Below, one piece after another: positions 16,246 through 25,063 of a DNA stretch of 64,000 nucleotides (position 1 is the first letter of the stretch; each line of letters begins with the position of its first letter). Position numbers and translations under genes: made by a program. The stretch spans positions 1,550,001 to 1,614,000 of the forward strand of contig NZ_CP121111.1 in assembly GCF_029625335.1 (NCBI RefSeq). Reading direction: 5' to 3'. The stretch is from Flavobacterium nitratireducens. Its GTDB lineage: Bacteria; Bacteroidota; Bacteroidia; Flavobacteriales; Flavobacteriaceae. Below the pieces are notes generated by a model. It saw only the letters and a program-made list of their open reading frames with translations, was not told the DNA's origin and did not search any database.

Positions 16246-17298
16246 TTAGTTTATCGCTTTTACGACTGCTTTTGGTGCTTCTTTACGAGTACCATCAAAT
16301 CCATCAACTCCTGATACAGTAGTATATTTCAATACATAACGTTTTCCTGGATTGATAATTTGGTAAGCCGCCTGACACATTAAAGTTGCTTCATGGAAAC
16401 CACAAAGAATTAACTTTAATTTCCCTGGATACGTATTGATATCTCCGATAGCGAAGATTCCTGGAATGTTCGTTTGGTAATCCAAAGCATTGTTTACTTT
16501 GATCGCATTTTTTTCGATTTCTAACCCCCAGTTTCCGATAGGTCCTAATTTAGGCGTCAATCCGAAAAGTGGAATGAAATAATCACAAGGAATATTACGG
16601 TGTGCTCCGTTTTCGTCTAAATCTACTGACTCTACGTGCTCCGCTCCGTTGATTCCCACAACCTCAGCAGGAGTAATCAAGTGGATTTTACCCGCATTTT
16701 TTAATTCCTGTACTTTTTCAACAGAATCTAAAGCACCACGGAATTCGTTACGACGGTGAACCAAAGTTACTTCAGAAGCAACATCAGCTAAGAAGATACT
16801 CCAGTCTAAAGCTGAGTCTCCTCCTCCGGCGATAACTACACGCTTGTCTCTGAATTCTTCCGGATTTTTAATGAAGTATTTTACTCCTTTGTTTTCGTAG
16901 AATTCAATATCCTCGATTAAAGGTTTACGTGGTTCAAAACTTCCTAAACCACCTGCAATAGCAATTACTTTAGCATGAAATTCAGTTCCTTCGTTAGAAG
17001 TTACAATAAATGAACCATCTTCTTGCTTAACGATAGTTTCAGCACGTTCTCCCAAAGTAAATCCTGGCTCAAATTGCTTAATTTGCTCCATCAAGTTATC
17101 AACTAAATCTCCTGCTAAAACTTCAGGAAATCCTGGAATATCATAAATAGGTTTTTTTGGATACAATTCAGCTAATTGTCCACCTGGTTGTGGCAAAGCA
17201 TCTAAGATGTGACATTTTAACTTCAATAAACCTGCTTCAAAAACGGCAAATAAACCAGTTGGACCGGCTCCTATTATAAGGATATCTGTTTCTATCAT
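16246..17298 (-). CDS. Ferredoxin--NADP(+) reductase, thioredoxin reductase-like type
   Basis: This 350-residue flavoprotein has two dinucleotide-binding folds: an FAD motif GAGPTGLFA (9-17) and an NADPH motif AGGGDSALDW. The C-terminal FAD segment IFAIGDINTYPGKLKLI is present. It lacks the CxxC pair of true thioredoxin reductases, placing it with the YumC/TrxR-like ferredoxin reductases. Its position after the sulfite reductase and siroheme genes suggests it supplies reduced ferredoxin for sulfite reduction. Spacing to the next gene upstream is 151 bp, so it may have its own promoter. Confidence 0.88.
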   Translation of the reverse strand: MIETDILIIGAGPTGLFAVFEAGLLKLKCHILDALPQPGGQLAELYPKKPIYDIPGFPEVLAGDLVDNLMEQIKQFEPGFTLGERAETIVKQEDGSFIVTSNEGTEFHAKVIAIAGGLGSFEPRKPLIEDIEFYENKGVKYFIKNPEEFRDKRVVIAGGGDSALDWSIFLADVASEVTLVHRRNEFRGALDSVEKVQELKNAGKIHLITPAEVVGINGAEHVESVDLDENGAHRNIPCDYFIPLFGLTPKLGPIGNWGLEIEKNAIKVNNALDYQTNIPGIFAIGDINTYPGKLKLILCGFHEATLMCQAAYQIINPGKRYVLKYTTVSGVDGFDGTRKEAPKAVVKAIN

Positions 17299-17449
17299 TT
17301 TTATTATTAATTATTCTTCTATTTGGCTCCTCCTATTCAGAAGAGGAAAACTAAACAGAAAGCTTGTGTTATACTTATTTTATTTTCTGCAAAGAAACGA
17401 AAGCTCTATTTTGTTTTTAATGACAAATATCAGCTGTGTATTCTTTGTC

Positions 17450-18079
17450 TTATTCTTTATTTTTTAATGAAGCGGTGATTTCATTCATTTTTTGAACTTT
17501 TTCTTCAAAATCACCCTTCAATGTTTTGCGATAATCATTAAGATTCTGTACCATTTGATTAATGTCTTCTGGTATTACTTCCTCAAAAAATTCCCTCAAT
17601 CGTTTAGCCGTTGTGGGTGATTTTCCGTTAGTCGAAATAGCAATTTTGACATTTCCTTTGGTTACAATTCCTCCTAAATAATAATCACATAAATCAGGCG
17701 TATCAGCGATATTACAAATCAAATATCTTTTTCTAGACAACTCATAAACGCGCTTATTTACCTTTAAATCATCCGTACAAGCTATGACCATATGGCGTTT
17801 TTTCAACATTTTTTTCCTGAACTTTTTCTGTGTCAGTTTTACTGAAGGATGTGTTTCAGCAAGTGTAACTAATTCAGGCAAAAAACGTGGTGCAACCACT
17901 TCAACATTAGCATTTGGACTGGATTTAAGCAAGAAAGATAACTTTTCTAAACCTACATTACCTCCACCCACAATGAGTACACTAAGGTTGTGCAACTTTA
18001 AAAACACTGGATACAACTCATTACGTTCTAGCGCTGCCGACTGTGATCCATTTTCAATATTATCTTTATTCTCACTCAT
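17450..18079 (-). CDS. Precorrin-2 dehydrogenase / sirohydrochlorin ferrochelatase-type protein
   Basis: This 209-residue NAD-dependent protein is equivalent to the N-terminal CysG domain (Met8p/SirC type). After a short polar leader it has PVFLKLHNLSVLIVGGGNVGLEK with the GGGNVG nucleotide site, then ACTDDLKVN and ISTNGKSPTTAKRLREFFE. It makes siroheme, the prosthetic group of the sulfite reductase encoded 10 bp upstream on the same strand. No methyltransferase half is present, so uroporphyrinogen methylation must be encoded elsewhere. Confidence 0.9.
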   Translation of the reverse strand: MSENKDNIENGSQSAALERNELYPVFLKLHNLSVLIVGGGNVGLEKLSFLLKSSPNANVEVVAPRFLPELVTLAETHPSVKLTQKKFRKKMLKKRHMVIACTDDLKVNKRVYELSRKRYLICNIADTPDLCDYYLGGIVTKGNVKIAISTNGKSPTTAKRLREFFEEVIPEDINQMVQNLNDYRKTLKGDFEEKVQKMNEITASLKNKE

Positions 18080-18089
18080 AATTTATTAA

Positions 18090-20180
18090 TTATGCTTTAA
18101 CTAAATCTTCTGTTCTGTAAGCTTCTAATTTGTCGAAAAACGAAATAGACTCTTGAATGTATTGCTTAGCGAAAGCTTCTGTAGGTTCATTTTTATTGAT
18201 TTGGTAAACCAATTCTCTAAAAGATGTCTCTAAGTTAATTTTGTTCGAAGCTACAAAAACCGTATCAAATGAATCAATAATTCCAGCATGAGTATTTGTT
18301 TTTTCTTTTTCAGCAAGCAATAATGCTTTAGCTCCGTTTACAAATCCTGCATAAGCTAAGTAAATAGCATCAGACCATTTTTGTTCCTTCAAAGCTTCAT
18401 TAGCCGAATCGATTTTTTCTTTAGCTTCGAATAATAAAGTAGCTACTAAGTCGATTACTACACCGGCACATTCTCCAACTCCCACTGCTTTCACATAGTT
18501 ATCAGCATTACCCCAGTCTACAAAATCAGCTTCGGTAAGGTTCGTAACATCAGCTAATGGTTTTAAGAATTCGTAGAAATACTTTTCTCCTTTTGCATCA
18601 TAATACTCTAAGAACTTAGCTCCATTAGCATTGGTTTCAAAATCATTTAAAATTAAACGCAAAGCTTCAGGACCACGACGGCTAGGAATTTTGATAACTT
18701 TATCAGAAAAACGTCCGTTTCCGTTTTCTAAATTTCCTCCACCTAACAATACTTGTAAAGCTGGCGCTACTAATTTTCCTGCATTGATTGACATTCCTTG
18801 GAAACCAATTGGCGCCATATTATGTTGCCCACAAGCATTCATACATCCACTAATTTTGATAGCAATTTCAGTATTATTAAGATATTGTGGGTATTCTGTT
18901 TTAATTACTCTTTCTAATTCATCAGCAATACCAGTACTACTAGCGATACCTAAATTACAAGTATCAGTACCCGGGCAAGCCGTGATATCTCCGATAGTAT
19001 TGTAACCTAAATTAACCATATTTAATTTGGCTAATTCCTGGTAGAAGAACGGTAAATTTTCTTCTTTAATATTACGGATTACAATGTTTTGACGTAATGA
19101 AAAACGCAGTTCATTTGCTCCGTAGTTTTTAACCAAATCAGCTAATAATCTTGCTTTGTCAATGTAAAAATCTCCTAAAAGTACTTTTACACCAATCGCA
19201 ACATATCCCGCTTGTTTTTGAGCAATCACATTTGATTTTTTCCAAGCTTCGTAAGCAGCAACATCATCAATTGTTACTGTTGGCACTTCTAATAAAGGCT
19301 CAGCAATTGGACCTTCAAAAGCAGTAGTATCAATTTCGTAACTATGGAATGGCAAAGCTTTTTTCTCTTCTTCTACCAAACGTAAAAATTCATCACGACC
19401 TAAATCTTTGATTAAGAATTTCAAACGTGCTTTAAGACGTTTAGCTCTTTCCCCATAACGGTCAAAAATACGAATAACCCCTTCAGCAGTTGGAATAATT
19501 TGGTTTACAGGAACGAATTCAGAAAGTAATTCAGCATGAGATGGTTGAGAACCTAATCCTCCACCTAACATAATTTTGAATCCTTTTTGTCCATCTACAA
19601 TTTTAGGAATAAATCCTAAATCGTGTAAATAACTTAAAGCAGTATCTTTTTCTGAAGATGAGAACGAAATTTTAAATTTACGTCCCATTTCCTGACAGAT
19701 TGGGTTACGCAACAAATATTGAAACAAACCATGTGCATAAGGAGTCACATCAAATGGCTCATCTACATCTACACCTGCTAATTCACTCGCTGTAATATTA
19801 CGAACAGTGTTTCCACAAGCCTCTCTTAAAGTAATATCATCTTTAGCCAAATCAGCCCATAATTCAGGCGTTCTGTCTAAACTCACATAGTGAATTTGAA
19901 TATCCTGACGAGTCGTAATGTGTAAACGACCTGTAGAATATTTCTCTGAAACATCAGTAATTCTTCTTAATTGCTCACTAGTAACTTTTCCGTAAGGCAA
20001 TTTGATACGAATCATCTGAACACCTTCCTGACGTTGTCCGTAAATACCACGAGCTAAACGAAGACTACGAAAACGCTCATCGTCAATTTTCCCACCACGG
20101 AATGCGTGAATTTTTTTCTCTAAATCGATAATCTCTTTTTGGACAATCGGATTTTCTATTTCTGTTCTAAAACTTTCCAT
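18090..20180 (-). CDS. Ferredoxin-type sulfite reductase with a C-terminal HEPN-like domain
   Basis: This 696-residue hemoprotein reduces sulfite to sulfide. Two repeated ferredoxin-like halves and two siroheme domains occupy about 1-560. The [4Fe-4S]-siroheme ligands are Cys402, Cys408, Cys446 and Cys450, in CPGTDTC and CMNAC. From about residue 583 a helical extension follows (AIYLAYAGFVNGAKALLLAEKE, then THAGIIDSFDTVFV). It closely resembles HEPN-type helical bundles rather than anything in canonical CysI. The neighbours (siroheme synthesis, cysN, cysD, cysH, ferredoxin reductase) fix the role as assimilatory sulfite reduction rather than nitrite reduction. Confidence 0.9.
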   Translation of the reverse strand: MESFRTEIENPIVQKEIIDLEKKIHAFRGGKIDDERFRSLRLARGIYGQRQEGVQMIRIKLPYGKVTSEQLRRITDVSEKYSTGRLHITTRQDIQIHYVSLDRTPELWADLAKDDITLREACGNTVRNITASELAGVDVDEPFDVTPYAHGLFQYLLRNPICQEMGRKFKISFSSSEKDTALSYLHDLGFIPKIVDGQKGFKIMLGGGLGSQPSHAELLSEFVPVNQIIPTAEGVIRIFDRYGERAKRLKARLKFLIKDLGRDEFLRLVEEEKKALPFHSYEIDTTAFEGPIAEPLLEVPTVTIDDVAAYEAWKKSNVIAQKQAGYVAIGVKVLLGDFYIDKARLLADLVKNYGANELRFSLRQNIVIRNIKEENLPFFYQELAKLNMVNLGYNTIGDITACPGTDTCNLGIASSTGIADELERVIKTEYPQYLNNTEIAIKISGCMNACGQHNMAPIGFQGMSINAGKLVAPALQVLLGGGNLENGNGRFSDKVIKIPSRRGPEALRLILNDFETNANGAKFLEYYDAKGEKYFYEFLKPLADVTNLTEADFVDWGNADNYVKAVGVGECAGVVIDLVATLLFEAKEKIDSANEALKEQKWSDAIYLAYAGFVNGAKALLLAEKEKTNTHAGIIDSFDTVFVASNKINLETSFRELVYQINKNEPTEAFAKQYIQESISFFDKLEAYRTEDLVKA

Positions 20181-20257
20181 TTCTTTTTCTTTATTGTTTG
20201 GAGTTTATTGTTTAGAGTTGACAGCAAAACTATCAACTAAAAACTACAAACTATAAA

Positions 20258-21502
20258 CTATTTGATAAACCCTACTCCTGCAGTTGTGTTCGTGTTTGGA
20301 TCTATTAAGATAAAAGCTCCATTTGATTTATTATCTACATAAGAATCAAAATACAAGGCCTTACTTAATTTAATAGAAACTTCACCAATCTCATTAATCC
20401 CTAATTGAGATGCTGGTGTAGCCCCTGAATAATCAGTAGCAATTACATTTTTAATGCTATCTACTTTTGCCAAAACTCTGTTTGTATTGTGTTGTACCAA
20501 ATATTTTGTTCCAGGAACTAATTTTTTGCTATCCATCCAACAAACCGTTGTTGTAATATCTTTTTCAATTTTTGGTAATTCGTCTGATTTTACAATCATA
20601 TCACCTCTTGTTACATTGATATCATTTTCCAATTCAATAGTGATAGATGAACCAGCTACAGCTTCGTCATATTGTTGATCAAAGAAATGGATTTTAGACA
20701 CTTTTGACTCCGTTAAAGAAGGCAATACAGTAACAGCATCTCCAACTTTAATATTGTTTCCGTATAATTTTCCTGCATATCCTCTGAAATCGTGGTACTC
20801 TTCTGTTTTAGGACGGATAACAGTCTGAACAGGGAAACGTGTTTTTCCTGTATCGTAAATATCTTTAGACTCTAACGCTTCTAAATGTTGTAGGATAGTT
20901 TGTCCTGTGTACCAAGGCATTTTCCCTAATGAATCTACTACATTGTCTCCTGTTAAAGCACTTAAAGGAATGTAGCTTACATTTTGCTCTTTATAATCAC
21001 TTTTTGCATTCAATGCTTGGAAATCAGCTTTAATTTTGTTGAATACTTCTTCAGAATAGTCAACCAAATCCATTTTGTTTACCGCAACAATTACATCTTT
21101 TACTCTCAATAAATTATTGATAAAAAAGTGACGGTAGGTTTGCTCAATTACTCCTTTACGAGCATCAATCAAAATGATAGATACTTGCGAAGTTGAAGCT
21201 CCGGTAACCATGTTACGCGTATATTCTACGTGTCCTGGAGTGTCTGCGATAATATAACTTTTCTTAGCTGTAGAAAAATAAATATGTGCTACGTCAATTG
21301 TAATTCCTTGTTCTCTTTCTGCAACTAATCCGTCAGTAGCCAAAGAAAAATCTAAATAATCATATCCTTTTTGCTTACTACTTCTTTCAATTGCTTCTAA
21401 TTTATCTGTTGTTAACGATTGTGTATCGTACAATAATCTTCCGATTAATGTACTCTTTCCGTCATCTACACTTCCTGCTGTTGCTATTTTTAAAACTTCC
21501 AT
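20258..21502 (-). CDS. cysN: Sulfate adenylyltransferase, GTPase subunit
   Basis: This 414-residue elongation-factor-like GTPase couples GTP hydrolysis to adenosine 5'-phosphosulfate formation by CysD. The G1 motif GSVDDGKSTLIGRLLYD, G2 region REQGITIDVAH, G3 DTPGHVEYTRNM and G4 NKMDLV are all present, followed by two beta-barrel domains. There is no fused APS kinase domain, which agrees with the APS-type reductase encoded nearby. It forms a minus-strand series cysH-cysD-cysN-sulfite reductase. Confidence 0.96.
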   Translation of the reverse strand: MEVLKIATAGSVDDGKSTLIGRLLYDTQSLTTDKLEAIERSSKQKGYDYLDFSLATDGLVAEREQGITIDVAHIYFSTAKKSYIIADTPGHVEYTRNMVTGASTSQVSIILIDARKGVIEQTYRHFFINNLLRVKDVIVAVNKMDLVDYSEEVFNKIKADFQALNAKSDYKEQNVSYIPLSALTGDNVVDSLGKMPWYTGQTILQHLEALESKDIYDTGKTRFPVQTVIRPKTEEYHDFRGYAGKLYGNNIKVGDAVTVLPSLTESKVSKIHFFDQQYDEAVAGSSITIELENDINVTRGDMIVKSDELPKIEKDITTTVCWMDSKKLVPGTKYLVQHNTNRVLAKVDSIKNVIATDYSGATPASQLGINEIGEVSIKLSKALYFDSYVDNKSNGAFILIDPNTNTTAGVGFIK

Positions 21503-21604
21503 TCTAACTATTTTGTTTCAGGCTTAAAGTTCCAACTTCATTCGAAACTTAAATCTGTATGTTTTTTTGATTCTTCTAACTTCTAACTCTTAACTTCTAA
21601 CTTA

Positions 21605-22504
21605 TTAAAAGTAACCTTGTTGTTTTCTTTTCTCCATCGCTGCTTCTGAACGTTTGTCGTCAATACGCGCTCCACGCTCCGAAATAGTTGACTGTCTAAT
21701 TTCACCAACAACTTCGGCAATAGTACCAGCATAAGATTCAACAGCAGCAGTACAACTCATATCTCCCACAGTTCTAAAACGAACTACTCTTTCTTCTACT
21801 ACCTCATCTTCGTCTTGATAAACAAATGGTGAGTGTGACCAAATCATTCCGTCTCTTACGAATACTTTACGTTTGTGTGAAAAATAAATAGATGGAATTT
21901 CAATTTGTTCTTGTTCGATGTAGCTCCAAACATCTAATTCTGTCCAGTTTGAAATTGGGAAAACACGAACATTTTGTCCTAATTCAATTTTACCATTCAA
22001 TAAATCAAACAACTCAGGACGTTGGTTTTTCTCATCCCATTGACCAAAATCATCACGAACAGAAAAAATACGTTCTTTAGCTCTTGCTTTTTCTTCATCA
22101 CGACGAGCCCCACCAATACAAGCATCAAATTTAAATTCTTCGATAGCATCCAGAAGAGTTGTTGTTTGCAAACTATTTCTACTTGCATAACGTCCTGTTT
22201 CTTCTACAACTTTACCTTGATCGATAGCATCCTGAACATTACGAACGATTAACTCTAATCCTAATTCTTTCACTAATTTATCTCTAAATTCGATAGTCTC
22301 AGGAAAGTTGTGTCCTGTATCAACGTGTAACAATGGAAAAGGAATTTTTGCAGGAAAGAACGCTTTTTGAGCTAATCTCACTAATGTAATTGAATCTTTT
22401 CCCCCTGAAAAAAGCAATACAGGTTTCTCAAATTGAGAAACAACTTCTCTAAATATGTAAATCGCTTCGCTTTCTAAAGCATTTGTTTTTAAAACTGAAC
22501 TCAT
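21605..22504 (-). CDS. cysD: Sulfate adenylyltransferase, ATP-pyrophosphatase subunit
   Basis: This 299-residue subunit adenylates sulfate with ATP. The PP-loop SGGKDSITL, the segment HVDTGHNFPETIEFRD and the GARRDEEKARAKERIFS motif are characteristic. The C-terminus ends in MEKRKQQGYF, the standard CysD ending. It is placed between cysH (88 bp upstream) and cysN (about 100 bp downstream). The downstream spacer is a low-complexity run of TAACTTCTAAC-type repeats. Confidence 0.96.
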   Translation of the reverse strand: MSSVLKTNALESEAIYIFREVVSQFEKPVLLFSGGKDSITLVRLAQKAFFPAKIPFPLLHVDTGHNFPETIEFRDKLVKELGLELIVRNVQDAIDQGKVVEETGRYASRNSLQTTTLLDAIEEFKFDACIGGARRDEEKARAKERIFSVRDDFGQWDEKNQRPELFDLLNGKIELGQNVRVFPISNWTELDVWSYIEQEQIEIPSIYFSHKRKVFVRDGMIWSHSPFVYQDEDEVVEERVVRFRTVGDMSCTAAVESYAGTIAEVVGEIRQSTISERGARIDDKRSEAAMEKRKQQGYF

Positions 22505-22591
22505 TTTTTTAATTTAAAAATTAAAAGATTTAATGATTGTAAAATTCTTCGAATTATAAAATCTATCTTCTTTATTCTATTATCTTGTCTC

Positions 22592-23305
22592 TTACTCTTT
22601 TTTTGCTCCGTGTAAACCGCATTCTTTGTGACTTTGTTCCCAGTACCATCTTCCGGCTCTAATATCTTCACCCTCTACAATGGCTCTGGTACATGGGGCA
22701 CAACCAATACTTACGAATCCTTTTTTGTGCAAACTATTTTGTGGCACATTATGATCGTCAATATATTTTTGTACTTCTTCCAATGTCCATTTCAACAACG
22801 GATTGAATTTTACGATGTCAAAATTAGCATCATATTCAAACAAATGCAAATTGCTTCTGTTCTCTGATTGCTCAGCTCTTAAACCTGTTATCCAAAGCTT
22901 ATTCCCGGCCAATGCCTTCTTTAAAGGAACCACCTTACGGATAAAACAACATTCCTTTCTGTTCTCAACCGACTCAAAGAAACTATTAGGTCCTTTTTTC
23001 TCCAATAATTCTTCTACAGCCTTAGCCTCAGGAAAATAAACCTTAATAGCTGTTTTATATTTTTTTTGTGTTCTATGAAAAACATCATAGGTCTCCTGAA
23101 ACAAACGCCCAGTATCTAATGTGAAAATAGTAATTGCAGCACCACTTTTATCAATCAAATCAGTGATTACTTGATCTTCCTGACCAAAAGAAGTTGAAAA
23201 AACCACTTTGTCACCATATTCATTTGCTAAAAACGCAAAAGTTTCTTCTATTGAGAACCCTTGTGTTTTTTCTAATAATATTTGAACTACTGCTTCGCTC
23301 ATCAC
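22592..23305 (-). CDS. cysH: Adenylyl-sulfate (APS/PAPS) reductase
   Basis: This 237-residue reductase converts activated sulfate to sulfite. The PP-loop-like SFGQEDQVITD precedes the iron-sulfur ligands Cys119-Cys120 (KECCFIRK) and Cys202/Cys205 (GCAPCTRA). This CC...CxxC pattern marks the [4Fe-4S] type that usually accepts APS directly. The catalytic Cys229 sits in ECGLH at the C-terminus. With no APS kinase in the window, APS is the likely substrate. The gene heads the cys series. A -7 box and a dyad shared with tauE lie just upstream. Confidence 0.93.
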   Translation of the reverse strand: MMSEAVVQILLEKTQGFSIEETFAFLANEYGDKVVFSTSFGQEDQVITDLIDKSGAAITIFTLDTGRLFQETYDVFHRTQKKYKTAIKVYFPEAKAVEELLEKKGPNSFFESVENRKECCFIRKVVPLKKALAGNKLWITGLRAEQSENRSNLHLFEYDANFDIVKFNPLLKWTLEEVQKYIDDHNVPQNSLHKKGFVSIGCAPCTRAIVEGEDIRAGRWYWEQSHKECGLHGAKKE

Positions 23306-23320
23306 CTTTTTTTATTAAAA

Positions 23321-23343
23321 CTATTACCCTATCGGTTTAGTAG
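23321..23343 (-). promoter_or_regulatory. Candidate operator upstream of cysH
   Basis: The dyad core ACCGATAGGGT, preceded by CTACTAA, lies between the cysH -7 box and its start codon, a typical repressor position. About 17 of 23 positions match the site at 23577-23599 in front of tauE. The arm bases that differ do so in a way that keeps the dyad (ACC/GGT here, ATCC/GGAT there). It may be a site for the Rrf2-family protein encoded at 24492-24902. Confidence 0.5.
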
Positions 23344-23352
23344 ATTACTCGG

Positions 23353-23360
23353 CAAAAATA
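23353..23360 (-). promoter_or_regulatory. -7 box of cysH
   Basis: TATTTTTG on the minus strand fits TAnnTTTG and lies about 48 bp upstream of the cysH start. Confidence 0.55.
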
Positions 23361-23576
23361 ATATTTATTTCTAACATACAAAAACATATTGCATCTTTTT
23401 TAGACAACAAACACAAGGAATAAAGTAATTTGGAATTTTTAACAATAACAAGCAAGAATAAACAACCTAAAAAAAGCTAAAAATTGGAACTTTTTTCTAT
23501 TATAAACCTCAAAAACAAACCCTGTATTATCGATTACAAGTAACCTTTATTGACAAAAACATAAAATTTTAAAATT
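23361..23576. other. AT-rich divergent intergenic region, nothing further seen
   Basis: This is the middle of the 330-bp gap between cysH and tauE. Apart from the two promoters and candidate operators at its ends, I see no ORF, hairpin or repeat of note. Confidence 0.5.
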
Positions 23577-23599
23577 CTACTAAATCCATAGGATTATTA
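23577..23599 (+). promoter_or_regulatory. Candidate operator upstream of tauE
   Basis: The dyad core ATCCATAGGAT is preceded by CTACTAA exactly as at the cysH site. It lies just upstream of the tauE -7 box (23611-23618), in the spacer, where binding would block RNA polymerase. Confidence 0.5.
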
Positions 23600-23610
23600 T
23601 AAAATAATTG

Positions 23611-23618
23611 TATTTTTG
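23611..23618 (+). promoter_or_regulatory. -7 box of tauE
   Basis: TATTTTTG fits TAnnTTTG and lies 17 bp before the tauE ATG. Confidence 0.5.
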
Positions 23619-23635
23619 CAACAAATATTTTTATA

Positions 23636-24417
23636 ATGGACATTGAAATAGGATTAGTAGTTGCAGGTTTAGCAGTAGGTTTTATTGTTGGTATGACTGG
23701 TGTGGGTGGTGGATCATTAATGACACCCATATTATTATATTTTGGAATTCCCCCAACAACAGCCGTAGGTACCGACTTACTATATGCAGCTTTTACAAAG
23801 ATAGGTGGAGTTTTTGTACATCACAAGAAAAAAACATTAGTTGGACTATCACAGGATGGCTTTCCCTAGGAAGTGTTCCAGCTGCACTCTTAACTTTATG
23901 GATATTAGATAGCATAAAAACAGATATCACGCACATCAATTCGGTCATAAAGTATAGTCTCGGCTGGGCGTTATTATTTACTTCGGTAGCGATTATATTT
24001 AAAAAGAAATTATTAGTTCTTTCTCAAAAACATGCTGGTGACAAATTCCACAGTGAGAGTAAAACACAAAATCTCTTAACAGTCGCAATTGGAGTTTTAT
24101 TAGGAGCTACAGTTACACTTACTTCTATTGGAGCAGGTGCTTTAGGAACCGTAACCTTGTTCTTCTTATACCCATTATTACCAACTCCAAGATTAGTTGG
24201 CACTGAAATCGCACACGCTGTACCATTAACTTTAGTGGCTGGATTGGGTCACGCTTCGATGGGAAATTTAGATTTAACCTTATTAACTCAATTATTAATG
24301 GGTTCACTTCCGGGAATTTTTATCGGTAGTATGCTTAGTGGTAAGGTTCCAGACTTATTACTTAGAAATGCAATAGCAGTGATGCTTTTCTTCGTTGGAT
24401 ACAAATTAGTATTTTAA
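23636..24417 (+). pseudogene. TauE/SafE sulfite exporter-type permease, one-base frameshift
   Basis: The N-terminal frame (to 23869) and the frame that takes over near 23835 together give one continuous permease of about 260 residues. The TauE glycine-rich motif GMTGVGGGSLMTP is at 19-31, and the second repeat shows the related SIGAGALGTV. The frame changes at an A7 run (23828-23834). One more A would restore HHKKKNISWTITGWLSLGSVPAALL. Several membrane helices follow in each half. The position beside cysH and the shared operator-like site suggest export of sulfite or another sulfur oxyanion. The break may be a sequencing error rather than real inactivation. Confidence 0.85.
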
Positions 24418-24435
24418 TCTTATATTATTTCAAAC

Positions 24436-24476
24436 AAAAGCCTTTCAAATTCAAAACTTGAAAGGCATTTTTGTTT
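24436..24476. terminator. Terminator between tauE and the Rrf2 gene
   Basis: AAAAGCCTTTCAA and TTGAAAGGCATTTTT form a stem between two convergent genes, with T-rich flanks. Confidence 0.75.
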
Positions 24477-24491
24477 TGTATAGTTTTCACT

Positions 24492-24902
24492 TTAAAAAGC
24501 AATATCGGCTAAGGAATTATTTTCCAAAATCTTTAAAGTATTATCTCTAACCTCCATCATCAATTTACGTACTGCACAAGTCGCTTCGTCTGTACAATCA
24601 TCACAAGGTTCGTAGAAATTATGACTAGCACAAGGTAGCAAAGCAATAGGTCCTTCTAGAATACGATACACTTTTGCCATATTGATATCTTTTGGCTCTT
24701 TGATTAAATAATAACCACCACCTTTTCCTTTTTTAGCTCCTAAAAAACCCGAATGACGTAATAACAACAAAATACTTTCCAAAAACTTAATCGAAATGTG
24801 TTCGGATTTTGCAATATCAGCTATAGCAACAGGTGTCTGATCTTCCTGACGCGCCAGAAAAGTCAAAGCTTTAATTCCGTATTTTGTTTTCTTAGATAGC
24901 AT
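24492..24902 (-). CDS. Rrf2-family transcriptional regulator
   Basis: This 136-residue protein has an N-terminal winged helix (MLSKKTKYGIKALTFLAR, then the recognition helix HISIKFLESILLLLRHSG and the wing GKGGGYYL). The C-terminal part carries Cys91, Cys100, Cys103 and Cys109, a spacing that could bind an iron-sulfur cluster. Relatives such as CymR and IscR control cysteine or Fe-S supply. Its place between sulfate assimilation and trans-sulfuration genes suggests it governs sulfur assimilation here, with the dyads near cysH and tauE as candidate sites. It has its own TACTTTTG -7 box about 75 bp upstream and a terminator separating it from the gene behind. Confidence 0.88.
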   Translation of the reverse strand: MLSKKTKYGIKALTFLARQEDQTPVAIADIAKSEHISIKFLESILLLLRHSGFLGAKKGKGGGYYLIKEPKDINMAKVYRILEGPIALLPCASHNFYEPCDDCTDEATCAVRKLMMEVRDNTLKILENNSLADIAF

Positions 24903-24997
24903 TCAATAAGATATTAGAAATTAGATTTATGATTAAAGTTTAACGATTTTTGTTTTTAGGAATTCAACAAAAGTAATTTTTTTGATTAAATAAACAT

Positions 24998-25044
24998 AAA
25001 AAAACGATTTTTGATTTACAGAAAATCTGCAATCAAAAATCGTT
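24998..25044 (-). terminator. Terminator after the trans-sulfuration enzyme gene
   Basis: On the minus strand AACGATTTTTGATT and AATCAAAAATCGTT form a 14-bp perfect stem followed by a T run, 20 bp past the stop codon at 25064. Confidence 0.85.
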
Positions 25045-25063
25045 AATCTATAATCTGAAATTT

